The notes beneath the pieces were generated by a model that saw nothing but the letters and a program-made list of their open reading frames with translations, was not told where the DNA came from and ran no database searches. Shown here piece after piece: positions 1-5,678 of a stretch of 5,678 bases of DNA (its first letter is position 1; each line of letters opens with the position of its first letter). The position numbers and the translations under genes were made by a program. The stretch is from the NCBI GenBank assembly GCA_023228225.1, contig JALOBO010000098.1, positions 1-5,678 on the forward strand, given 5' to 3'. The stretch is from Clostridia bacterium. Lineage in GTDB: Bacteria; Bacillota; Clostridia; Christensenellales; UBA1242.

Positions 1-1228
1 CGTTTGCCGCCCATTGGTTTTCCCATGAACCGGCATGAAAAACACCGCTTTCGACCGTCATAGGTTCAAAATCTGCCGCGCCATCTGTGTACTCGACAAT
101 GCCTGTGTCAATATTCATGCGCCACCCAACGATATGTGGTGTTGTATCCAGTGTTAAGGTTAATTCCTGCGTTTCGCCGCCTGTTATTGTAACAGTTGCC
201 GCCGTGCCGTAATAGCTTGACGGATAATCCAAAAGCACTACATAATAGGTATGATTGTCAAGCAAGGAAAACGTTGTATTGCCTAAAGCGTCAATTGTCT
301 GCACGTAATTAGAGCCTAATTGCTCATTGCGAATACGTACTTTTGTACCGTCAACATTGCCACTATCGGAAGAAGCAACGTGAACAATTAATTTACCCGC
401 ATAATTAGGTAGCTCAAACGCGCCGCCAGCTGAAATGAAATTTAATTTATCATTCTCGGAATCATAAATAAAAGGTAACCAAGAATCTGTTTTAAATGCT
501 TCATTCGGTAAAAAGTCACCATTTGGGAGTATCGCGGTTGTTGCGGAAGTATATGTTACATCTGTATTTGTAGATGAATTCAATTCAAACAGTGATACGG
601 TTAAATCTATTGTGTTTATAGTATAACGGACGTAATAGGCAGTCGCGGGAGCGGTATAAGTGCCGTTACCTGTTGCACCGCCATAATTTACGCCGCTGAT
701 ATATGCTCCTGTGCTGTCATACCATGCTAATCCGACGCTTGCGACTGGTTGTGTATAGGTATGCCCGACAATTTTATATGCTACAGATGGGGATATAATA
801 ATCAATGGAGAGGAATAGTTTCCAACCGCAGACGCATTTAATGTTCCGTTAGTATTATTGATAAATCCTGCGACCGCGTTGTCGTGGTTAAAAAATTGGT
901 CGGTTGGATTAATGCGGAAAGTGTCGCCCTCCGTATAATCTGCCACAGCTTGAAATTTGCCGTTTGTGGGGGAATGAATGTTTTTGAGGTCGTAAACTGT
1001 GCCTGTTTTAGTGCATGAATAAGTATCAATTCCCATTGCAGTAAAGGCAGTCCCTACACGCGTTTCAAGCCCATTTAGATTTGTCGCGTTAATTTTATCG
1101 CCCTCTGCGGTTATTACGCCCTCATCGCGGACAACATCATATGTATCCGTAATTCCGGTATCTTCAAGGCGGCGGCGGTTTGGATTTTCTGTTACTCTGT
1201 CTACCCATGTTTTGGATTCATAAGCCAA
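1..1228 (-). CDS. Tail fibre / receptor-binding protein, N-terminal 409 residues (3' end beyond window)
   Basis: This open frame runs from TTG at 1228 (Ala-Tyr-Glu-Ser-Lys-Thr-Trp follow) through the left edge without a stop. Residues 4-65 (ESKTWVDRVTENPNRRRLE, YDVVRDEGVITAEGDKINA, TNLNGLETRVG) resemble attachment domains at the start of Firmicutes phage fibres, as I recall them. Residues 72-135 form a beta domain (TVYDLKNIHSPTNGKFQ, YTEGDTFRINPTDQFF). Residues 138-216 look like a lectin-like jelly roll (LAWYDSTGAYISGVNYGG, then TYTAPATAYYVRYTI). Residues 293-362 resemble a carboxypeptidase-regulatory/PEGA-type sandwich (GTKVRIRN, FSLLDNHTYYVVLLDYP, VTITGGETQELTLTLD). Residues 368-402 (GWRMNIDTGIVEYTDGAADF, FHAGSW) match a motif I recall in phage surface proteins. 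It probably projects from the tail tip and contacts the cell surface. The preceding stop is in the same frame and directly adjacent; GGAGTGAT lies four bases upstream. Domain names are inferred from pattern only. Confidence 0.8.
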   Translation of the reverse strand, partial: MAYESKTWVDRVTENPNRRRLEDTGITDTYDVVRDEGVITAEGDKINATNLNGLETRVGTAFTAMGIDTYSCTKTGTVYDLKNIHSPTNGKFQAVADYTEGDTFRINPTDQFFNHDNAVAGFINNTNGTLNASAVGNYSSPLIIISPSVAYKIVGHTYTQPVASVGLAWYDSTGAYISGVNYGGATGNGTYTAPATAYYVRYTINTIDLTVSLFELNSSTNTDVTYTSATTAILPNGDFLPNEAFKTDSWLPFIYDSENDKLNFISAGGAFELPNYAGKLIVHVASSDSGNVDGTKVRIRNEQLGSNYVQTIDALGNTTFSLLDNHTYYVVLLDYPSSYYGTAATVTITGGETQELTLTLDTTPHIVGWRMNIDTGIVEYTDGAADFEPMTVESGVFHAGSWENQWAAN

Positions 1229-1627
1229 TTAAATCACTCCAATCGTTTCGCCGGAATAAATCTCACCGGCATAAAATACGTCTTGCGCGTTCTTGTCATA
1301 GAGGGCTTTCATGTCGCTTAGGATTTGCTCAATATCATTTGCCTTTAAATATGTGTTGTAAGGCGTATCGGGCGTTGCGGGCGTGTTAACATATGTGTGG
1401 TATGCGTCCCGGACAGCATTTATATTGTTTTTAATACGGTCCATTTCGGATAGCGTTGGAAAGTCTGTACATACCCATTCTTTTGTTGAAATTGTGACAT
1501 TAAAAAGGGCTGCGAGATAATCGCAGTCCTGTTCAATACGGTTTAAATCTATGTAGTTGCAATATCCTTTTGATGTTTTGTTTGTTACGTCTAATTGTGT
1601 CCTGTCATAAATTGGCGTTACCCACAA
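1229..1627 (-). CDS. Small helical tail-tip/fibre-adaptor protein (132 residues)
   Basis: The specific function is unknown. The protein sits between the hub-like gene and the fibre gene. It contains three related helix-starting motifs: YIDLNRIEQDCDYLAALF (25-42), LSEMDRIKNNINAVRDAY (59-76) and KANDIEQILSDMKALYDK (95-112). The D-x-N-R-I-E type motif is one I recall from N-terminal regions of phage fibre and tail-tip proteins, and a related NATNLNGLE occurs near the start of the following gene. Two proline-rich spacers (DFP at 55-57, TPATPDTP at 82-89) separate the helices. The C-terminus FYAGEIYSGETIGVI resembles the end of the preceding protein. The start is TTG at 1627, one base after the previous stop, with GGGGTGAT five bases upstream. 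A TGA three codons upstream in this frame and no in-frame ATG before residue 62 support it. It may be a structural linker or a fibre assembly helper; this is inference. Confidence 0.7.
   Translation of the reverse strand: MWVTPIYDRTQLDVTNKTSKGYCNYIDLNRIEQDCDYLAALFNVTISTKEWVCTDFPTLSEMDRIKNNINAVRDAYHTYVNTPATPDTPYNTYLKANDIEQILSDMKALYDKNAQDVFYAGEIYSGETIGVI
1233..1240 (-). promoter_or_regulatory. Ribosome binding site for the fibre protein, inside the 132-residue gene
   Basis: GGAGTGAT lies four bases before the TTG at 1228 and encodes the last Gly-Val-Ile of the preceding protein. The arrangement is almost the same as at 1633-1640. It supports the TTG start; the only nearby ATG (at 1220) is out of frame. 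Confidence 0.75.
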
Positions 1628-1628
1628 T

Positions 1629-3356
1629 TTATATCACCCCTAAATCTTCGCCAATATATTTCTCGTTGAGATAATCAGCGGATAAAATATTTATTCCGTT
1701 GCCTAATGTGGTAATCTTTGCGGTAAATCCTCCGACTAAATCAATATCCATTTTTTCAATGGCTTCCATTGTGTAAGCTGTTCCGCTTGCCCTCTGTACT
1801 GCGACTTTTTCGCCGGATAATTCATTTTCTAATGCTATTTCTACTGATGTTTCATACCGCAATTGATAGTAAATAAATAACTCTTGTGCAATTTCGGCTA
1901 CATTTGAAAGCGATATTAAGGTTGCGTCTTTGCAAGATATAGAATTTTTTCCAGCACCGGACGGCAAATTTGCCACACCGTAATTATATACACTGGAATT
2001 ATCCTCGTATTTGTAGCCGGTTAACGTTACTTTTCCTGCCGTTCCAACAGTTATTATGCAATAGTTTGGATAGGATTCTGTAATCGTTGCGCCTGTTGCC
2101 GCTAAATCAAATACCGCCGTATCGAAATGAATTTCGTATGTGCCTATAGCATAAGTACCAGTCGAAATTTGTTCCGAATCATCTTTTAAAGCATAGTTGT
2201 GAGCGGTCAAATTAACGTCTGAAACATAGGTTAAAAGCGTTGTAGAGCCACCACTGAATTTACGGCTGCGGGGAATCACCCGCCCATAAGATTGTGCCCC
2301 CTTGTAAATTTTGATTGTGTTCCCACGACTATCGTCTACAATTGCGCCCAGCGCAAAAGCCACATGCTGTAATGCTTCGCGGTGAGTACATATCGGTATC
2401 CAGCCAGACAATGTAACGGATTTTAAATCGTCCTCAATTGTATAATCCGTTATGCCCGCCGATGCCATAATTGCATCAATAATATTTTCAGCGGTTTCGT
2501 TTGTATAGATTTGTCCTAATTTAAAATCGGTTTTATCTATTAGCCCAACTGCGTCAACCGCTGTAAATTCAGCGTTATATTCATTTGGGCTTTTCCATGT
2601 GTCAAGGTAAAACGTTCCCATTTGCTTTTCTTCTGTGTCAAACTTTTGAATTAAATGTACTTTTTGTGTTTGCTGAAACAGTTTATAAACGCCATGCAAT
2701 CCGGTTAAATCATAATCCCCATTATCACTATGCAAGGAAAATTTTGCTGTGTTAATTGTTATTTCAGAGGATATAGGGTTAACTTCTTCGGTAATAGATG
2801 TGGCAGTGATTTCATCTTCTGAAAATTCTCTGTATACACCGTAATCTATTTTTTCCAGTTTTATATATCGATATGGTTTCGTTCTAATAAATTCAATTGT
2901 AATTTTGCCGAAATCCTCTATTTGATTGTCACAAAAATAATAAAGCGCGTCCGGTTCGAATGTTTTTTCTGATATTTTAACTCCCGCAAGCGTATACCAT
3001 TTCACATTAATTTCAAGTGGATAATCTTCTAAAAAAGTCAAGGTTAATCCCGCACTTGTATGATTCTCTGTAAAGTCTATTTCAAGCATGGGATTTGTTG
3101 TAAATTCTCCGTTTTCGTCCGATTGAGAAGAACTCCAATAACCCATATCTTCACTTTCCGGTGTTTCGGGGAATGGTTCGAAAGTTCCATCAAGCAGAAA
3201 AAAATTATCTTCCAGTGTCGCATACTTTGGCACTGAAAGACTATCACTTTTTAATTGTGTTAAATCTACAAAAGGCTGCTTATCTGTTGAAGTTAAGGTA
3301 CTGTCGGGCTTTGCGGAAACATCGATTAAGTCTAATGCTATTACTGTTTGTTCCAT
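1629..3356 (-). CDS. Tail-tip/baseplate hub-like protein (575 residues)
   Basis: This is probably the tail-associated protein that closes the tube tip and joins it to the fibres. Residues 45-175 (YATLEDNFFLLDGTFEPFP, MGYWSSSQSDENGEF, NPMLEIDFTENHTSAGLTL, PYRYIKLEKIDYG) look like an N-terminal beta-sandwich, possibly discoidin-like. Residues 185-355 carry the hub-like part: EEVNPISSEITINTAKFSL, MGTFYLDTWKSPNEY, TAVDAVGLIDKTDF, then SGWIPICTHREALQHVAFAL and VDDSRGNTIKIY. The last segment is a pattern I recall as widespread in tail proteins of gut Firmicutes prophages. Residues 365-470 and 475-560 are two further beta-rich parts. No peptidase or lysozyme motif is visible. The ATG at 3356 has GGGGGAG five bases upstream and lies 12 bases after the previous stop. 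It ends in YIGEDLGVI, and its final codons form the next ribosome binding site. Tail-tip role is well supported by order; exact domain folds are inferred. Confidence 0.82.
   Translation of the reverse strand: MEQTVIALDLIDVSAKPDSTLTSTDKQPFVDLTQLKSDSLSVPKYATLEDNFFLLDGTFEPFPETPESEDMGYWSSSQSDENGEFTTNPMLEIDFTENHTSAGLTLTFLEDYPLEINVKWYTLAGVKISEKTFEPDALYYFCDNQIEDFGKITIEFIRTKPYRYIKLEKIDYGVYREFSEDEITATSITEEVNPISSEITINTAKFSLHSDNGDYDLTGLHGVYKLFQQTQKVHLIQKFDTEEKQMGTFYLDTWKSPNEYNAEFTAVDAVGLIDKTDFKLGQIYTNETAENIIDAIMASAGITDYTIEDDLKSVTLSGWIPICTHREALQHVAFALGAIVDDSRGNTIKIYKGAQSYGRVIPRSRKFSGGSTTLLTYVSDVNLTAHNYALKDDSEQISTGTYAIGTYEIHFDTAVFDLAATGATITESYPNYCIITVGTAGKVTLTGYKYEDNSSVYNYGVANLPSGAGKNSISCKDATLISLSNVAEIAQELFIYYQLRYETSVEIALENELSGEKVAVQRASGTAYTMEAIEKMDIDLVGGFTAKITTLGNGINILSADYLNEKYIGEDLGVI
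1633..1640 (-). promoter_or_regulatory. Ribosome binding site for the 132-residue protein, inside hub gene end
   Basis: GGGGTGAT, containing GGTGAT (the 3' half of the ideal AGGAGGTGAT), lies five bases before the TTG at 1627. It also encodes the final Gly-Val-Ile of the hub-like protein, so start choice and the C-terminal peptide are tied together. Confidence 0.75.
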
Positions 3357-3361
3357 CTATG

Positions 3362-3368
3362 CTCCCCC
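3362..3368 (-). promoter_or_regulatory. Ribosome binding site for the hub-like protein
   Basis: GGGGGAG lies five bases before the ATG at 3356, within the 12-base gap after the previous stop. It is the only one of the four sites here that lies outside coding sequence. Confidence 0.75.
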
Positions 3369-3740
3369 TTATGGTGTACGTGCTGGGGATTTTGCGGTAA
3401 AGTCAACGGTTAATCCTGTCCAATGGTTTTTACCGTCTTTACGCTTTTTAAGGTTATCACTTATAGTCGAAAAATACGCTATAAAAGTAAATGTACTATC
3501 GTCGGCGGGAACTACTACGGTATGAAATTCCGTTGGTTCTGTAAGTTTATTCCAAACTGCTGTATATACCGCTGTTGAATCGCTGCCGCCAAGAGTTAAC
3601 GAATAATTGAAATAAACTCCGATTAATTTCCGTGCTAAATTGCCGTCCTCTGTACGATTTGCGTATTTGTCAAGGAAATCAGCGGTACGTTTTAGCGAAA
3701 CAATCGGAATATTATAATTTACCCCATCTATCGTAATCAA
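3369..3740 (-). CDS. Small phage tail protein in the Dit position (123 residues)
   Basis: The protein is small, soluble and probably beta-rich, and lies between the tape measure and the hub-like gene, where siphophages of Gram-positive hosts place the distal tail protein that caps the tube and anchors the tip. The N-terminus (ITIDGVNYNIPIVSLKR, then ADFLDKYANRTEDGNLARK, then LIGVYFNYSLTLGG) follows a pattern I recall from unnamed tail proteins of clostridial prophages: a bound-peptide-like strand, a DK-x-x-R-T-x-DG loop, then a strand pair. The C-terminus has T-F-x-F-x-A-Y-F-S and W-T-G-L-T-V-D-F strands. At 123 residues it is about half the size of a normal Dit, and there is no room for a second Dit domain. 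The TTG start at 3740 has an AGGAGG nine bases upstream and overlaps the tape measure stop. Tail role is likely from context; Dit equivalence is inference. Confidence 0.75.
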   Translation of the reverse strand: MITIDGVNYNIPIVSLKRTADFLDKYANRTEDGNLARKLIGVYFNYSLTLGGSDSTAVYTAVWNKLTEPTEFHTVVVPADDSTFTFIAYFSTISDNLKKRKDGKNHWTGLTVDFTAKSPARTP

Positions 3741-5678
3741 TACCGCCCGCCTCCTGTTACTAATCTTGTGCCTACTCGGCTATTCTCTTTATCGAGGCTG
3801 AATTTGATATATTTTATTAACCCTGCGTCATCTCCGGAAGCATTAATTATAATTTGCTGTGCCCCTGTATTTGATGTTCCCGATTCCGAAAGTGCTGTCT
3901 TAAATGCGTCTACCATTGTGTTAAGCGGAGTTTCAATATTAGTGCCGCTTGTTTGGTCACCGAGTACCGCCATAAATTGGCGGTTCGGAGGGATTACAGC
4001 GCCTTGTGCCAAACGTGGGAGCGAAACAGGGGATATATTGCTGATATCAAATCCAAAATGTTTACCGCCAATTTTAGGTACCCAATCGGGGACAGAAAAT
4101 GACACTTTATTTAATTGGTCTATCATCCAGTTGACACCACTGATTACTTTGTTTACCATCCATTCAATGCCGCTAACCATCCAATTTATAAAACTTTTAG
4201 TGCCGCCCTCAACTGATTTCCATATACCGGATACTTTATCGGGTATATAATCCCAGTTTACTGCTACAACTGTTGCAAGGCCTGCAGCCCCTGCTAATAT
4301 TAGTCCTATCCCGAGAGGTATTCCAACCCCCGACAAGCAAAGTATAACGCCAAGGGCTAACAATGCTGCACTTGCCGCTGCTGTAATTAAGCCAATCGGG
4401 CCTTGCAGCGCGGTAACAATTGTATTCCAGTTTACAGCAATAACAGTTGCTAAACCTACCGCTCCTAATGCCATTATTGCAATACCGAGGGGTAAAGCAA
4501 CCCCACTAAAAGCTAATAAAGCACCAAGGGCAAGTAAGGCTGCACTAATTGCTGCTGTGACTTCTCCAATCGGGCCTTGCAATGCTTCAATAATATTCTC
4601 CCAATTTAAGGCTACAACAGCCGCTAAACTTATAGCCCCAGCCGCCATTAAACCTATCCCGAGAGGTAATGCGCCACCGCTAAAAGCCAATACAGCGCCT
4701 AATGCTAATAAAGCACCACCAACAAGAGCTGTAATCGTCCCTATTGGTCCTTGCAATGCGTCTTGAATATTATCCCAGTTTACTGCAACTGTAGAAGCCA
4801 ATCCAACAGCCCCAGCCGCCATTAAACCTATCCCAAGTGGAGTGCTGCCAGCTCCAAATACTAAAACAGCGCCTATGACTAATAAAGCAGCACTTACTAA
4901 AGCTGTAATTATAGATATTGTTTGCGTCATCTGTGTACTTGTAGAATTCCAATTTACCGCTACAGTAGCAGCTAAAGAAACCGCGCCTGCTATCATAAGT
5001 CCAATACCCAGAGGTAAACTGCCTCCGGTAAATACCATAATTGCACCAATAGCGAGCAAAGCGCCCGATACAATTCCGGCAATTAAACTAATAGTTGTTG
5101 CTACCTGATTACTTGTGCTGTTCCAGTCAACCGCTATTGCAGCGGCTAAAGATACTGCGCCAATAGCTATCAAAGCAATGCCAAGCCCTACATTTGCTCC
5201 TAAAAAACAAAGCATTATGCCTAATACAAGAAATGCACCTGCGACTAACCCTAAAATTGTAGCTAATTCGCCAGCTATACTTGAATCCATATTGCTCCAA
5301 TTTACTGCTATCGCTGTGGCTAAATTTGAGGCACCCGCAATCATCAATCCAATGCCAAGAGGAACCGCAGCTCCTGAAAATGCGAGAATCGCGCCAATTA
5401 CTAATAACGCGCCGCCAATTAATATTTGCATTTTGCTTACTTGTTCTTTTAATGCTTGTGCAAGTGAACCCCATTCTAAAGCCGCCGCAACAGCTAATCC
5501 CACTGCGCCAGCAGCCATTAGCGCAATGCCTATTACTGGGTGTCCACTAAACGCAAGGATTGTTCCAATTACAAGGAGTGCACTACTTGCGATTAAAATA
5601 GAATAAATTCCTTTCAATGATGTTTTGATTTTATCCGCAATTGAATTATCAGCACTACTGGTAGGAGATATTCCAAGT
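3737..5678 (-). CDS. Tail tape measure protein, C-terminal part (5' end beyond window)
   Basis: This is the C-terminal 646 residues of a tail length-determining protein, which normally lies inside the tail tube and exits toward the host membrane at DNA injection. The frame is open to the right edge, so the TTG at 5617 is not taken as the start. Residues below count from that TTG. From about -8 to 455 run eight 58-residue units, each with two hydrophobic Gly/Ala/Leu/Ile-rich helices around a PLGIGLM-like turn and ending in [N/D/E]W at residues 49, 107, 165, 223, 281, 339, 397 and 455. Next, 473-505 is amphipathic with three NWM/EWM motifs. Residues 506-555 (VPDWVPKIGG, LPRLAQGAVIPPN, LGD) match the usual soluble end of Gram-positive phage tape measures, as recalled from the family. 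The end at 597-626 (DDAGLIKYIKFSLDKENSRVG) is also typical. The stop overlaps the next start by two bases (TTGA). Assignment as tape measure is strong; membrane insertion of the repeats is inference. Confidence 0.9.
   Translation of the reverse strand, partial: LGISPTSSADNSIADKIKTSLKGIYSILIASSALLVIGTILAFSGHPVIGIALMAAGAVGLAVAAALEWGSLAQALKEQVSKMQILIGGALLVIGAILAFSGAAVPLGIGLMIAGASNLATAIAVNWSNMDSSIAGELATILGLVAGAFLVLGIMLCFLGANVGLGIALIAIGAVSLAAAIAVDWNSTSNQVATTISLIAGIVSGALLAIGAIMVFTGGSLPLGIGLMIAGAVSLAATVAVNWNSTSTQMTQTISIITALVSAALLVIGAVLVFGAGSTPLGIGLMAAGAVGLASTVAVNWDNIQDALQGPIGTITALVGGALLALGAVLAFSGGALPLGIGLMAAGAISLAAVVALNWENIIEALQGPIGEVTAAISAALLALGALLAFSGVALPLGIAIMALGAVGLATVIAVNWNTIVTALQGPIGLITAAASAALLALGVILCLSGVGIPLGIGLILAGAAGLATVVAVNWDYIPDKVSGIWKSVEGGTKSFINWMVSGIEWMVNKVISGVNWMIDQLNKVSFSVPDWVPKIGGKHFGFDISNISPVSLPRLAQGAVIPPNRQFMAVLGDQTSGTNIETPLNTMVDAFKTALSESGTSNTGAQQIIINASGDDAGLIKYIKFSLDKENSRVGTRLVTGGGRY
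3750..3755 (-). promoter_or_regulatory. Ribosome binding site for the 123-residue protein
   Basis: A perfect AGGAGG lies nine bases before the TTG at 3740, inside the last codons of the tape measure gene (the Gly-Gly of its GGGRY end). It supports the TTG start, and with the two-base TTGA overlap suggests translational coupling. Confidence 0.85.
4253..5644 (-). repeat. Eight tandem 174-bp (58-residue) in-frame repeats in the tape measure gene
   Basis: The unit is defined as ending at each conserved Trp codon. Units in reading order are 5644-5471, 5470-5297, 5296-5123, 5122-4949, 4948-4775, 4774-4601, 4600-4427 and 4426-4253. The period is exact, with no insertion or deletion across 1392 bp. 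The protein consensus is roughly ALLxIGAxLxFSG, then xxPLGIGLMxAGAxxLAxxxAVNW, then a polar linker of about 12-15 residues. The first unit is the most divergent (EW in place of NW). No Trp lies 58 residues before the first one, so the array appears to begin inside the window. Copies differ at many synonymous positions, so these are old, protein-level repeats rather than a recent DNA expansion. Confidence 0.95.

Noticed and set aside
838..1029. Minus-strand 63-codon frame and plus-strand frame at 1180-1389
   Set aside because: The first overlaps the well-supported fibre frame; the second is antisense across the fibre start and the 132-residue gene. Neither shows domain features.
3768..4250. 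Plus-strand open frame of 160 codons
   Set aside because: It lies wholly antisense to the conserved tape measure C-terminus, and its product shows no recognisable domain pattern.
5127..5474. Minus-strand frames at 5127-5474 and 4770-4952 rich in Ser, Arg, Trp and Cys
   Set aside because: They are shifted-frame readings of the same repeats, with composition unlike real proteins and no start signal.
5115..5606. Long plus-strand open frame opposite the tape measure repeats
   Set aside because: It is antisense to the repeat array. Its Pro/Ala/Ile-rich repeated product mirrors the codon bias of the Gly/Ala/Leu units, and it has no convincing ribosome binding site. The same holds for frames at 4557-4766 and 4842-5108.
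5615..5617. TTG at 5617 as start of the tape measure gene
   Set aside because: The frame continues open for 20 more codons to the window edge, and tape measure proteins are much longer, so this is an internal Leu codon.
4253..5644. CRISPR array or mobile-element repeat as an explanation of the periodicity
   Set aside because: The 174-bp period keeps reading frame and protein pattern while the DNA diverges, and there are no short identical repeats with unique spacers or terminal inverted repeats.
3737..5678. Multidrug transporter or other membrane pump as the identity of the hydrophobic repeat protein
   Set aside because: The soluble C-terminus (VPDWVPKIGG, LPRLAQGAVIPPN, RVG end) and the following tail genes fit a tape measure protein, and no transporter motif is visible.

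Overview
The window is a tightly packed block of tail genes from a tailed bacteriophage or prophage, all read on the minus strand (right to left). The style is that of a siphophage of low- to mid-GC Gram-positive bacteria. A Firmicutes host, probably a gut clostridium, is the best guess. The reasons are strong AGGAGG / GGTGAT-type Shine-Dalgarno sites, frequent TTG starts, an AT-leaning composition, and proteins that resemble, from memory, those of clostridial prophages. No integrase, tRNA, attachment site or host gene is present, so free phage and prophage cannot be told apart.

In reading order: (1) 5678-3737 is the C-terminal part of a tail tape measure protein whose 5' end lies outside the window. 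It holds eight tandem 58-residue hydrophobic units, each closed by a tryptophan at an exact 58-residue step, followed by a Trp-rich amphipathic stretch and a classic soluble tape measure C-terminus. (2) 3740-3369 is a 123-residue protein in the slot where distal tail (Dit) proteins normally sit. (3) 3356-1629 is a 575-residue tail-tip/hub-like protein with a probable beta-sandwich N-terminus. (4) 1627-1229 is a 132-residue helical protein with a threefold D-x-N-R-I-E-like motif. (5) 1228-1 is the first 409 residues of a modular tail fibre or receptor-binding protein that runs off the left edge.

The order tape measure, small tail protein, hub, small adaptor, fibre is the usual order for building a siphophage tail tip: the tape measure sets tail length, the next proteins cap the tube, and the fibre attaches and binds the cell. 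Genes overlap or are separated by at most 12 bases, so they are almost certainly one polycistronic unit. I see no promoter or terminator in the window. No stretch longer than 12 bases is non-coding.

The most notable points are the exact 8 x 58-residue membrane-hairpin-like array in the tape measure protein, three TTG starts among four visible gene starts, and two consecutive genes ending in nearly the same peptide (Y-x-G-E-x-[L/I]-G-V-I-stop) whose last codons also form the ribosome binding site of the next gene.
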